Part shown: one piece after another, positions 1 to 10,443 of the stretch
How the letters are laid out: every line of letters begins with the position of its first letter
How positions within the stretch are numbered: position 1 is the first letter of the stretch
NCBI GenBank assembly: GCA_025765595.1
Contig: JAIVFH010000030.1
Coordinates: 186,001-250,000 of the forward strand
Length of the DNA stretch: 64,000 nt
Source: Obelidium mucronatum
Lineage: Eukaryota > Chytridiomycota > Chytridiomycetes > Chytridiales > Chytriomycetaceae
Direction: 5' to 3'
Made by a program: the position numbers and the translations under genes
The notes under the pieces: generated by a model
What the model was told of the DNA's origin: nothing
What the model saw: only the letters and a program-made list of their open reading frames with translations
Database searches by the model: none

Positions 1-47
1 TAATAAGTTTTTTTTAACGAATGATTTGAAATAAGAAGAGAAATTAA

Positions 48-2133
48 ATGCCTCACCATCATCACCACCACTCCAGCACTGCCTCGTCCTTTGCACCAGT
101 GCCCCCAGCGTACACTTCAGCATCGTCTATTCCAGCCTCAGTCGCAACGGGAAGCAGTGCACCGAAAGATAAAGACAAGGATCAGGAAAACAGCCGACAT
201 GTCGCAGCGGTTCTATCTCAGGTTTTATCGAAACTCTCCCCTATTTTTCTGGGTCCCTTTTTCTTAAATCATCAATACAAAAAAAGTTCACTGGATCGTC
301 TGAAGCGTATGGCCGCCTTGTCCAAGAGAAAGTTGATTTGTTGGTTGTAGCAGAAACAGCACTCAACAATGCTAGTGTCGCTGAACTCCAGATTGCATAC
401 ATTGCACCATCCTGTATGCGGATTATTCGGTAAAATCAGTGAAATAGATACGGGGGGGAGGTGCACATTAAAAAAAATACCTAACGTAATTAGTTGCACA
501 CCTGCTTCCCTCCACCACAAGAAAATATCAACGATCCTGCATCCAGATGACACTTCTTTAGTCCTCGCTGTAATCTCTGCTGCGAAAACCGAAAACTACA
601 AGAAATCAGTGTATTGCAGAGCTACCAGAATGGATCGGGTTGGGGAATACGTTTTAATGGATTTGTCTGTCGAATGGATTTCTCCTTCTGTTCCAGCTTC
701 AACAAATTCAGGCGGGTGCAACTGAATCTACGCATGCCCTTTTGATTGGAAGAGTTTACATGTATGAATAGTGCTGATTAATTGGCCGCTTTGAAAGTGT
801 TTAACCTCTTCGATAAACAAACAGCCCCACACCAATCGACACCATCCACACCCTCCGCATCCAAAACCTACAGCTAAAACACGCTCTCACAGAGGCAGTT
901 AAAACCCGCGTCTCCAACGCCGTCTCCCACGCACCTACCGCCGAAATGGGTCGCTCCCTTGCCGAAAAGTCTGCTGCCGCTGTCGCGCTTCTCCGGGAAC
1001 TGGATAACAACCCTTGGGAATCTTCAGAGTTTGCTAGTATGGCGGATCTGATTGATAACGGCAACAACAATAACAATAACAGTAGTGAGGATAAGCGGAA
1101 AGGAAAGCGACGCCTCATGGACGCGTCGATGCAAGGAGACGATTTGGACCAAGAACTCAACAGCATTTTGGGGTTGAATCAAATGGAACGGAGTAACCTT
1201 GGCGCCTTCAAGCAGCAGCAGTACTGGAACACTTGGACTTGCCGCCTGCCGTTGTGCAGAATAACGGCGTGGGACCCATGGCCACGGATTCGTCTATTTC
1301 CTTTGGGTTATCTCCGTTTGGAGGGAGTAGGTGGTGGCAACGCGTTTGGGAATGCCTCCTCGTCTTCCACTGCGAATCTTCAGGGTCTCGTCTTCTTCGC
1401 CAACGGGGGGTGGGAGTGCAAATCAATTCCAAACAACGGCTCAACCAATGTCCACGTTTGATGGGGGTGTGTCTATGACGGCTGCAGTGGCGGCCGGGTC
1501 TTCGCAAGCTGCTGTGAAAACGGCTGCAAAGAAGGGAGCCAAGGTATGTCCCGCTTTCTTATTTATACGTTCCTACCTCAAGTGATTGTCCAACAGCATT
1601 GTATATTTTATTTCTTTTCACAGAGAGTTAAAATTCCTCAAGATGAACTGTACTGTCGTCAATGTGGATCGACCACATCCCCTGAATGGAGAAAAGGGCC
1701 ATTGGGTCCCAAAACGTACGTTTATCCCACATGATACCAAAACATACAAAAAAAAACACAAAAACTCATGGATATATCTTCTTTTTTTTTCAGATTATGT
1801 AATGCATGTGGTCTTGCCTACTCCAAGATGCAATCGAAACAACGAAAGCTCGCAGCCAAGGAAAAGGAAGCGCAAGCAGTGGGTGGATCTGGTCTTGCAG
1901 CAGCTGCAGTTTCAACCAACAGTAGTAGCGGCCTTCCACCTCCCGCCGCCGGGCACCACCAGCACCACCAGCAACAGCATCAACCCCAACTATTATCAAA
2001 GGGGAAATCAGGAACAGCAGGCCAGAATGCAAGTGTGTCTGCTGACTCAAATGACAGTGGAAGCCCCTTTCCATCGGATGGGTTTCTGGCGGGGTTGGAA
2101 GCGTTTGAACATCAGTTTGGGAACTCTGGGTAG
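48..2133 (+). CDS. White collar 2-like protein (PAS domain plus GATA zinc finger)
   Basis: Probable blue-light/circadian transcription factor subunit of the WC-2 type, acting in the nucleus with a WC-1-like photoreceptor. Exons read as 48-221, 287-429, 494-about 760, 825-1543, 1624-1715 and 1794-2133. A PAS domain spans exons 2-3 and contains the typical HPDD motif. The C-terminal GATA finger is CX2C-X18-CX2C (CRQC...CNAC), the 18-residue loop typical of white collar proteins, followed by a basic tail. Only one PAS domain is seen and no LOV cysteine motif, so WC-2 fits better than WC-1. The N-terminus has a six-histidine run. The low-complexity middle needs frame changes near 690, 1200-1230, 1325 and 1400, which look like single-base errors or unrecognised introns. 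Family assignment is strong; exact gene structure is not. Confidence 0.8.
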
Positions 2134-2372
2134 ATGTGAATAAATAAAAAAAGTATCGGAATCGCGGGCCAATATGCTCGTCTCTCACTTGGTGGCTTAT
2201 GCAGATTATCAACAAGGAAGTCCTTTTTTTTAAAGAATTTGTGGGGGTTTGATGGTCAGAAGCATACTCAGGGTAGCGGCGACCCTTGCGTTCAGCGCCG
2301 CACGATTTTATTACGTAAGCCTTTTTTGTTAAAAAATTTTTACTTATGACAGAGTCAACTGATTGTCGTCCG

Positions 2373-2444
2373 GCACTGGTAGCTCAGTGGTAGAGCGTAG
2401 GACTGCAAATCCCGAGGTCATGGGATCAACCCCCATCCGGTGCT
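2373..2444 (+). tRNA. tRNA-Cys(GCA)
   Basis: A complete cloverleaf can be folded: 7-bp acceptor stem (GCACTGG with CCGGTGC), D-arm GCTC/GAGC, anticodon loop CTGCAAA giving anticodon GCA, and T-stem ATGGG/CCCAT. The discriminator base is T, as expected for cysteine tRNAs. There is no intron. Odd points: one A-C mismatch in the anticodon stem, and the T-loop starts with A instead of the usual T at position 54. Confidence 0.85.
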
Positions 2445-3111
2445 TGAGTTTTTCTTGCTGCTGGTGTGGTGCGGCAGGGTGCTACAGCGGCACATCTAGT
2501 GAGAAAGGAAGGTTCTCAGACCTATAACCGGCGAATTGTCCATCAAAAATGTACGATAATAATTTGGCAATGCATTTTATTTATTATTACTTTCTGCTAT
2601 ATAAAAAAATTGGCCTCCTTATGCCGCCAAGACAATCAAACATATAACAAAATCATATAAATTTGTTTCCAAAAGAAACATTGGTGTAAAACTACAGGCG
2701 CCTTGTTTACAGTTGCCTTTGCTCGCACCCGAGAGAATCTGCATTGTTTCTGCATCTTGTGATGGCATCGTTGATTCATGGCTAGGTGCTAATGCACATA
2801 CACGTCGTTTTTCAATGAGAGGTGCATCATCATGGAACTGTCGTGGTTCTTTGAGTCTTGCGTTTTAGCTTTAAAGAATTGGAAGGTCATTCTTTGCAGT
2901 CAGTTTTTTTTGCATATGGCGTGGAAGTAAATATTGCATTTTTATATGTCATTTACAGGTGGATAAGTTTTTGCTTGGCCCTCGGATGCCGGATAAGTAA
3001 GCCAAAGAACCATGGCTGTGCCACATTTTTGGACCCCACGGTATCAAAAAAAAAAGTGATAGCAACTGTCACCCACGATTCGTAAATGAATTTCAGATGA
3101 GCAACAAAAAA
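2445..3111. other. Intergenic stretch without recognised gene
   Basis: About 670 bases between tRNA-Cys and the small TATA-driven reading frame. Only short unrelated frames occur and no conserved protein motif, tRNA or repeat was recognised. Confidence 0.5.
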
Positions 3112-3114
3112 AGG

Positions 3115-3122
3115 TATAAATA
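3115..3122 (+). promoter_or_regulatory. TATA box upstream of small ORF
   Basis: A consensus TATAAATA lies about 66 bases before the ATG at 3188. It suggests that the short frame downstream is transcribed, which is otherwise unproven. Confidence 0.45.
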
Positions 3123-3187
3123 CGGGCAAAGGAATCAGCCCTTTTCCTTATTATTCATCTACAACATTCTTCGACCAAAAAAACATC

Positions 3188-3382
3188 ATGCCAGCGTTCC
3201 TCAACTTTCACAAGAACAACGACAAGAAATCTTACACTCTCTTGGAAAAGACAACAAAGCCTACTTCCAGCAAGGCCGAATCTCTTGCTGACGACCTTTC
3301 GAGGGGATCCACCAAGCCAACCGCAGAAAAGGCACCCATCTTTTTCGTCCCTTCCAGCCCAGGAATGTCCATTCATATTTGA
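3188..3382 (+). CDS. Small hypothetical protein (64 aa)
   Basis: A 64-residue frame rich in Lys, Ser and Thr, without signal peptide or membrane segment and without a recognised family. Support comes from the well-placed TATA box at 3115, an ATG with A at -3, and a stop followed by AT-rich sequence. It sits alone between tRNA-Cys and the oppositely oriented cystathionine gamma-lyase gene. It could still be a chance frame; no homologue is recalled. Confidence 0.4.
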   Translation: MPAFLNFHKNNDKKSYTLLEKTTKPTSSKAESLADDLSRGSTKPTAEKAPIFFVPSSPGMSIHI

Positions 3383-3571
3383 TTGGACTGACCAAATACT
3401 ACTTACTTGTATTGAACACACACGAGAAAATTCTCGTTATCTCTTGGCCTTCTGAAATATGGCAAGCGGGGGAAAAGGGGGTGTGACGGAACAACCCAGA
3501 TTTGATTCTTGTTTTTTGCTTTTCAGAACTGATCAATCAAATAAATAATCACTTTTAAATTTTATTCCTTT

Positions 3572-5112
3572 TCATAACTTTGAAGTGACTCTCATTGCTT
3601 TTTCTAGAGCTTGGCCCTGTTTTCACAAACAACAGATACGTTTTAACCAAAAAAAAAAAAAACACAAGTCGAAAAGAAAAGTAACCAACCAAATCATTGA
3701 TTAAATCCCGTTTATCCTCTACGCCCACAGACAGTCGAATCAATCCATCATCTACACCAATGGATTTACGAACTTCTGGAGTCAAAGAGGCATGTGTCAT
3801 GACTGCAGGAAGTTCGGCTAATGATTCCACACATCCCAAACTTTCCGCCAAACAGAATAGCCTATTATCCTCCCCCCATATTTGTTAAGACAAAAAGCAA
3901 AGATCAAATAATAACAGGAACTCGTACCTCAAGGACGACAAAAACTTGTTGCTCCTTGCCAAGTTTCCATCCTTGATTCGAAACGAAACCATCCCTGAAA
4001 ACCCACTACACTGCTTCAACGCAAGTTCATGCTGAGGATGCGATTTCAATCCAGGATAGATAACCCGCTCCACAAACGGCGACGACTCCAAATAATGTGC
4101 AACAAAAAGGGCATTCTCTTGATGCTGCCTCATTCGCACCGCAAGCGTCTTACACCCGCGATTCGCGAGAAAACAATCAAACGGCGAAGGAACACCTCCA
4201 ATCGAGTTTTGAAGAAACGCAAGTCGTTTAAAGAGGGGATCTGAGTTTGTAACTGCAACACCCATGACGACATCTGAATGCCCGTTAATGTACTTTGTGA
4301 CAGAGTGGACTACAATATCCGCGCCGAGGTTGAGCGGGTTTTGGAAATAGGGACTCATGAATGTGTTGTCAACTACAAGAATGCAGTTGGGATGACTATG
4401 GGCGATTTTGGCTACAGCAGCAATATCAACGAGCCGTAGAGTAGGGTTGGCTTTAAAAAAAAAGGGGGGTCAGCAACGATTGTGGCAGACATTGAAAGAA
4501 AAACAAACACACTTGGACTTTCAACCCAGATCAATCGCGTGTTTGTCTTCAAATGCCTCCGCACATTCTCTGGATCAAACATGTCCACAAAATCAACTTG
4601 TATTCCGTTTGAATTCGCAACGTTGGTCAAATATCGAAACGTTCCTCCATACACATCGTTGACGGCGATAACATGTGAGCCAGATTGTAGCAAGTTCAAC
4701 ACGGTGGCAGTTGTCACTGAGCCAGAAGCGAAAGCAAGACAGTGTTTGGCGCCTTCTAACGACGCGACTGCTGTTTCGAATGCAGCGCGTGTTGGGTTTC
4801 CTGAGCGGGAATACTCAAAGCCCTACCCCAGTTTGTGTGGATTCAGTGATCAAAAAAAACCAACAGAGAAAAAAAAACATGCAGGTAGATACTTTATGAA
4901 CGCCAGCTGCTTCTTGGACAAACGTCGTGGAGAGAGACAGTGCAGGCACAACTGCGCCTGTGATGCCATCGGGTATCTGGCCAGCATGAACTGCTCTCGT
5001 ATCAAAGTGGTCGCGGGAGTATTTCGGGTCAATGTACTTTGGGTCGATCTGTGGCAGAGTTCAGTTTTGAATTGACGGGGGTTGGGGGGGAAGCTGGCCT
5101 TAATGCAACCAT
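3572..5112 (-). CDS. CYS3: Cystathionine gamma-lyase (PLP-dependent)
   Basis: Cleaves L-cystathionine to cysteine, 2-oxobutyrate and ammonia in reverse transsulfuration; cytosolic PLP enzyme. Exons by eye: (5112 start tentative), 4893-5048, 4513-4822, 3928-4450, 3690-3861 and 3572-3616, with frames joining cleanly from 5048 on. Visible family motifs are the N-terminal FDTRAVHAGQ, EYSRSGNPTR, the substrate-loop region VYGGTFRY, ESPTNPTLR, the PLP-lysine segment SVTKYINGHSDVV, and the C-terminal LAESLGCVESL and RLSVG. Length of about 405 aa matches the family. The start exon is uncertain: the ATG at 5112 needs a 61-base intron ending at 5049, and a homopolymer C run lies in between. Cystathionine gamma-synthase is a less likely alternative. 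Confidence 0.88.
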
Positions 5113-5968
5113 GGTCACAATTTTAAGCAATTTTTATGGAATATTATTGGTTTTAAGCTTCTTTCCTCTTTTGAGCTAGGGCACAAACGGCAGGTAGCCG
5201 CATAGTCTGTCTTTTTTTTCAGAATAACGTAAGGAAAGGACAAATATAGCAATCGGAGCAATTGACGCGATTCTCCAATGGGGTTACTCTTGCGTGATTG
5301 ACGATATTGTCTACTGGCGTGTCGCTAGCGACAGAGGCACTGGAAAGCGAGCAATTGCACTGATTGCAAATCCAGAAGAATGCAATAAAATATTTCTATC
5401 GATATTCCGAAAGGTGTGGCTTCGTACGCGCGTTCGATCGCGTTCCGCCGTTCCCGTTCCATCTCTCTCTCTTGTGTTCTAGTTGGCTTAATTCAACGTA
5501 TCATAGGGTCAACTAACCCGAGATGGTCTAAAACCAGTCTTTCGTAAATCAATTACATATAGTTTATAAAAAACCTTAATAACATTAAATGTTTAGATCA
5601 GCATAGAACTTTTCTCTAATAACCGGACAAAAACAAAGAAAAAAACAAAAAAAAATAAAAAAAAACAGACTTATAATCTGTAAATTGATAACCCAAGACG
5701 GGCTGTTAAAAAAGCTGATTTATCTGCTTGAACCCCCACATTACAAAGGTTTTGCCTTACTACTGACCGTCAACAAAAACCATACTTCGCACAGTAATAC
5801 ACACTAATCTTTTCTTCCTCATACGAAAATTTGATGGCCGGAAACATTTAATTGACGTGAATTTGAAGCTCGGGAAAGTAGTCATTTCATTTCCAGATAG
5901 GCTTACTATCGCGTGATTGTAATTTCCATCCAGAAAATGGGTACCAAACAACTGTATCAGGTAATATC
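5113..5968. other. Intergenic stretch without recognised gene
   Basis: About 855 bases between the lyase start and tRNA-Arg. It contains A-rich tracts (around 5630-5670) and only short frames with no recognisable motif. It presumably includes the lyase promoter. Confidence 0.5.
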
Positions 5969-6040
5969 GGTCGGGTAGCGCAGTGGCAGCGCATCAGTCT
6001 TCGAATCTGAGGGTCATGGGTTCAATCCCCATCCTGATCG
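5969..6040 (+). tRNA. tRNA-Arg(UCG)
   Basis: 72-base cloverleaf without intron: acceptor GGTCGGG paired with CCTGATC, D-arm GCGC/GCGC, anticodon loop CTTCGAA giving anticodon TCG, T-stem ATGGG/CCCAT with loop TTCAATC, and discriminator G. The inner pair of the anticodon stem is T-T. The tRNA is followed by a short T-rich region suitable for polymerase III termination only some bases downstream. Confidence 0.85.
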
Positions 6041-6428
6041 GTTATTGCTAATTGGCCTTATTGGTGGAGTTGGTTGGTTTATAGTTTTCGCGTTCAAAAG
6101 AAGGGTAGCCAACAACAAATAACTAATTGCATCAACGAACATGATTCAGAAGCGTGGATATAGCCCTCTAGTCACTTTCTGAGATGCTGCTCTGACAATT
6201 CAATCCAAAGCTCCCAGACTTTCCAAACTCCCCCTCCAACTAAAAAATTCTTCAATGGATACTCTCTTTCACTTTTGTATACACCCGAACAAATGTCGTT
6301 TGTATATCTTATTCTTGTATGAGAAAAAAAAATCTGTTCTGTATATCTTGTTTTTGTAAATGCGTATATATTTTTAATAAATCTATATTTTTCTAAAAGG
6401 AAAAAAAAAAAACTATACCCTCCATCTT
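6041..6428. other. AT-rich intergenic region
   Basis: About 390 bases between tRNA-Arg and the stop codon of the zinc-cluster gene on the minus strand. Nothing coding was recognised; probably the 3' untranslated region of the minus-strand gene. Confidence 0.5.
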
Positions 6429-7694
6429 TTAATGAGAATGGTGTTTCAAATGATACTTTAACCCACTCAATGCAGTATACCGTTTCCCACACCCAGGTGC
6501 TGTACAAGCATACCGATCGGTACTCGCTTTTTTATCGCCTCCACCATCTTCACCAACGGCACCGCCAGTACCACGACCACTACCACTACTACTGCCACTA
6601 CTTCCACCACCATCAGTGGTACCAGAACCCAAATCACCCCAATAATACCCCTCCGGAAACCCCTTCAACCCCTTCACCCCATTCCCAAAAGACGAATAAT
6701 GCGACTCATTCATGTGATACTTTAAACCGCCAGGCGTCTTGTATTCACGGATACACGATAGACAGACGTAGTGTGAGGTTTTAGTGGGTGGGTGAACGTA
6801 ATGGCACATTTTCAGTTCGATTCTTCGAGTTGGGTGTGTGGGATGGAGGGTGGGTAGTTTGGATGATAGGTAGGCTGCGATGGCGCCTGTAGAAGGTGTT
6901 GGATGTTGGGTATCGGTTGGAGTGTCGGATGTATACAATGGTGTTGTAGTAGTCGTAATAACAGTTGGAATCCCATCATCGGCAGACTCCATCTTTATTT
7001 TGTTTGATGGCGGAAGTGGTGGTGGTGGTGGTGGTGAGTTGTTTGTCCCACTAGCACCCATTAAATCCGTAATCATTACGCTTAATTGCTCGCGTACTTG
7101 CATTGGAATTTCCTTAACAACGCGGTTGACTTGGTTAAGGATATTTGTTGTAAGCTGGTCAGGAGACGGTGTTGTTGTTGATGCTGCTGTATCCTCCGCC
7201 GGCGAAGAAGAAGAAGACAAAGAAGAAGAAGGGTTCAATGTGGATGGGTCTGCATTGCTTAACTCCACTGCCAACGCATCCGAAGACGCATTTTCAGTAT
7301 TTTCAAGCCCCGCCGTAAAGTACTCGCAGACCAGGTTCCGCAGGCGGCAGCAGCCGCAGCGCGGGCGCGCCTTGTCGCACTTTGTTTTGCGGGCGTGGCA
7401 CGGCTTGCACGACACGGCGCGCGTCGCCGCCGCCGCCGCCGCGTGAAGCACCCCCGCGCCGCGAAGCACCCCCCGCACGTAGACGCACGTGATGCCGCGC
7501 TGCACGCAGCGGCCGCACGCGGGCTTTGCCGTGTCGCACTTGCGGCGCCACGCGCGGCAGCCGGCGCACGGCTGCGGCCGCTGCGAGACGTTGGTGTTGG
7601 CGCTGAAGGCGGCGTTGAAGTTGGAGTTCGACTGCCGCGACTCGGCGAGGAAAAGCATCGCATTCGCCGCTTCGAAGTCGTCTGCGGCGGCCAT
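6429..7694 (-). CDS. Double Zn2Cys6 regulator with C-terminal split C2H2 fingers
   Basis: Single-exon 421-aa putative nuclear DNA-binding protein. Two fungal zinc clusters, each CX2CX6CX6CX2CX6C, occupy residues about 43-70 and 96-123, separated by an Ala-rich linker. A disordered Ser/Thr/Pro stretch follows. The C-terminus has two C2H2-like fingers (Cys pairs near 311 and 397) with the signature GGLKYH / SGLKYH, split by an FPEGYYW motif and a Gly-rich loop. The spacing and GLKYH signature recall Sfp1-type split fingers. The exon part encoding the zinc clusters is strikingly GC-rich. Neighbouring minus-strand genes at 10.4, 12.0 and 16.1 kb are paralogues. Target genes are unknown. Confidence 0.85.
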   Translation of the reverse strand: MAAADDFEAANAMLFLAESRQSNSNFNAAFSANTNVSQRPQPCAGCRAWRRKCDTAKPACGRCVQRGITCVYVRGVLRGAGVLHAAAAAATRAVSCKPCHARKTKCDKARPRCGCCRLRNLVCEYFTAGLENTENASSDALAVELSNADPSTLNPSSSLSSSSSPAEDTAASTTTPSPDQLTTNILNQVNRVVKEIPMQVREQLSVMITDLMGASGTNNSPPPPPPLPPSNKIKMESADDGIPTVITTTTTPLYTSDTPTDTQHPTPSTGAIAAYLSSKLPTLHPTHPTRRIELKMCHYVHPPTKTSHYVCLSCIREYKTPGGLKYHMNESHYSSFGNGVKGLKGFPEGYYWGDLGSGTTDGGGSSGSSSGSGRGTGGAVGEDGGGDKKASTDRYACTAPGCGKRYTALSGLKYHLKHHSH

Positions 7695-7894
7695 TCAATG
7701 CTTTTCGATGTTGTTGATTAGCGTCCAATTCCGGCAAATTTCGTTGACCTCCGAAAATGGAAAAGTGAGAAAAAATGTGAAAAACGAGTGAAGCACCCCT
7801 CCTTGTTCTAGGCCCCCTTACTTTCATGTTGTACTTTGATACAAACAAAGAACTTTATGATGTATAATAGGATATATTCATTTATTCATTTTTT

Positions 7895-8305
7895 TTTTTT
7901 TACAAAAACTCAACCCCAAAATCCAATGTCACTTGTAAAACCTTTTCCAACCTCTCTCTATTTCCTTCTCCTTGCGTCATCATAACAACAGGTGTATTCC
8001 GTTCATCCAAATCCACCTTCAACACAACAACATCACTGTTGTTTTTTCCTAGAACCAACACTGATACCGTGATTGAATCCGGTGGACTCCACTCAACAAC
8101 TTGAATCACATTCACAAGTCTCGTTTTTCCAACAACGTCTCCGACTTCCACTGGTATCAAGCTACCAACCAACGTGTTGAAGACAATGTGTTGGAGTATG
8201 TTGTGGGACTGTGATGCAATTTCCCTCCTGTAATCTTCCTTAAAGTCGATGATTTGTTTTGGTTTGCGTGAATGGCATCCAACAGGAATATGATTGCTAA
8301 TGAAC
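7895..8305 (-). pseudogene. Truncated tandem copy of the MED1 3' end
   Basis: The last 90 codons of the adjacent MED1 gene are repeated here at high identity, including LIPVEVG, ERNTPVVMM and GEGNRERLEKVLQ. Upstream of that block the copy continues at nucleotide level through the segment matching 8765-8860 but lacks about 110 bases present in the parent (roughly 8650-8763). The frame cannot be extended to the rest of MED1 and no promoter or start is evident. I read it as a partial tandem duplication with an internal deletion, hence a pseudogene. It could be transcribed as part of a longer MED1 3' region. Confidence 0.8.
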
Positions 8306-8361
8306 TTTCGCTTAAGAGTTAAATACGTATAATAGATCGCATTAATTCATTCATTCCTTTT

Positions 8362-9782
8362 TCACAAAAACTCCAATGCAACCCCAAAATCCAATGTCGC
8401 TTGTAAAACCTTTTCCAACCTCTCTCTATTTCCTTCCCCTTGCATCATAACAACAGGTGTATTCCGTTCATCCAAATCCACCTTCAACACAACAACAACA
8501 CTATTTCTCTCTAGAACCAACACTGATACCGTGATTGAATCCGGTGGATTCCACCCAACAACTTGAATCACATTCACAAGTCTCGCTTTTCCAACAACAT
8601 GTCCGACTTCCACTGGTATCAAACTACCAACCAACGTGTTGAAAACAATCTGTCGTCTCAGCGACTGCAAAATTGTGTAGATTTCATCTGGATGCGTGAA
8701 TGGGACCTTGTCCACCATGAAACTCGATGCAACAGCGTTTGGCATTGCGAATTTCACTTTCGAGTATGTTGTGGGACTGTGATGCAATTTTCCTCCTTTA
8801 ACTTTCGTTAAAGCTGATGATTTGTTTTGGATTGCGTGAATCGCATCCAACAGGGGTATGATGGCTGAACTTTCGATTTTCGAGGAGACACTACTACTAC
8901 TACTCGCACTCAAGAGTTTGGATTTACAGTCCATTGAACAAGGTACCGGCGGATTCAATTCAAGCATAAAACATGTCTTGTTCAATGACAATGACGATAA
9001 CGTTGTCGATTTTCGGAATTTCAGTTCAAGCCCGTTTAATGATACGACTGTGCTCTCTATTTCGGTTCTAGGGGGTGTGTTGGGGTTTTTTTTTGAGGAT
9101 TCCACATACGATCAAATCATAATAACAAGAAAAGAAAACAACAACTCACGAATTTGTATCAGGTGGGCCAAAATATCCATACTCTTGTGTTGAATTCAAC
9201 ATGTTTAATCCTTGACCACCACCCTCCATGAACGATATATGTGTGGAATACACTTCCTCAAACGAATCCAAGAGCTTTGAATCTAAATTAAAAAAAACAA
9301 GCAGAGATCTTTAACAAAATCAGTTTCCCCAAAGCGTGCCATTCATCGCATACCAGGACTTGCAACATTATCCCACCCTTCCCCATCATCAACACCACCA
9401 CCCAAAACATCACCTCTCCCAACCCAATAAACCAACCCCACCCCCAATTTCCCTGGATTCACGCGATAGATTCCATGTCCATCTAATAAAACAGATACCA
9501 TCGGATGCATCCCACTCGATAACGCCCATGATTCATTTCCTACGCCTTCATCTCGTGCCGCTGCCGCCGGCGCCAAAGAAGCAGAAGCATAGGAAACCTC
9601 TCGTTGATGAACCTTCTCCATATCCCCCTTCACAAGTTTATACAGTTTGAACGCGTCCAACTCGGGAGACGTGTGTTTATCGCAAAGCGCGAGGGTATCG
9701 ATGCTTGCAGCAAACAAGGAGAATGAGTCTCTGTTTGTTGAAGAAAGGGGTGAGAGAGAGAGAGTGTGTGTGTAAGTGTTTG

Positions 9783-9815
<33 letters not shown>

Positions 9816-10238
9816 GCTCAACTCCAACTGTTTCTTTAGGTACACTCCACCGTCTCTATCGTTTACTTGGTCCCCGTTTTCAACGTAACTGAGTTTGACT
9901 TTTCGTATGGATCCGTTTTTGGTTGCGTCCAAGTGAATCTGTTCAACTTGCCTACGTCAAAAAAACCACTCCAAAGTATAATTTCTTTTACATCGACAAC
10001 GAATGCGGTTCCACAGAGTGTAAGTTCCGTTTCGGAGGGGCAGAATAAACTGAGACTGTGTTTGTTTGGGATGAGAGACTTTAGATAGGAGAGAGAGAGA
10101 GTGACGGGGGATATATAAGATGTACCCTGGATGCTTCTCGACACAGTATTTCTGGATTTGTACAGCATAGAGCCGCAACGCTGTGGCGATCGATGGTGTT
10201 TCTTTTTGGATGACGGAGAGTGCTGAAATGGCCAACAT
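8362..10238 (-). CDS. MED1: Mediator complex subunit 1 (MED1)
   Basis: Probable Mediator middle-module subunit linking regulators to RNA polymerase II. Six exons (10126-10238, 9992-10049, 9844-9938, 9354-9730, 9150-9282, 8362-9067) join in phase into 493 aa. Family-like features: an N-terminal helix, the strand pattern GTAFVVDIHLD followed by a Lys/Val strand (KVKLSYV), a helical ELDAFKLYKLVKGDMEKVHQ segment, and GIYRVNPGKLGVGLVYWV. Assignment rests on recalled resemblance to the Med1 domain, so it is good but not certain. Intron 3 contains a 31-base poly-A tract on the plus strand. The gene lies 200 bases downstream of the paralogue stop at 10444, and its 3' end is duplicated at 7895-8305. 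Confidence 0.72.
9783..9813 (+). repeat. 31-base poly-A tract with adjacent GA/GT microsatellite
   Basis: Uninterrupted run of 31 adenines, preceded by short GA and GT dinucleotide repeats at about 9749-9774. It lies within a MED1 intron, where it reads as a long polypyrimidine tract before the acceptor at 9731. Length is likely variable or error-prone. Confidence 0.9.
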
Positions 10239-10443
10239 TTTTTTTTTATTTTTTTATTTTTTTACTTTTATTTTTTAATTACTTTATATTTTTACAACTA
10301 CTCTTTTATTTTACACACACACGAACACACACTTATTTTTTTTTTTTTGGTACATATTCTACTTCTTTTTTTTTATATATATATACACTAATCCCGAAAT
10401 AATAATACGCAGTCGAGGTTTCTAGGTCATTCTTTACAATGGA

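Noticed and set aside
55..74. Six-histidine run at the N-terminus suggesting an engineered tag or vector contamination
   Set aside because: Codons are mixed CAC/CAT, it sits in a natural spliced gene, and His runs occur in other proteins here (for example the LYRM2-like tail).
7259..7848. Long alternative frames rich in Arg/Ala overlapping the zinc-cluster gene at 6429-7694
   Set aside because: They arise from the GC-rich codon bias of the real gene; the overlapping frame has the conserved zinc-cluster cysteines and paralogues, the others have no motif.
9740..9830. Poly-A plus GA/GT repeats as a retrotransposon tail
   Set aside because: No adjacent element or target-site duplication; the stretch lies inside a MED1 intron with intact splice sites.
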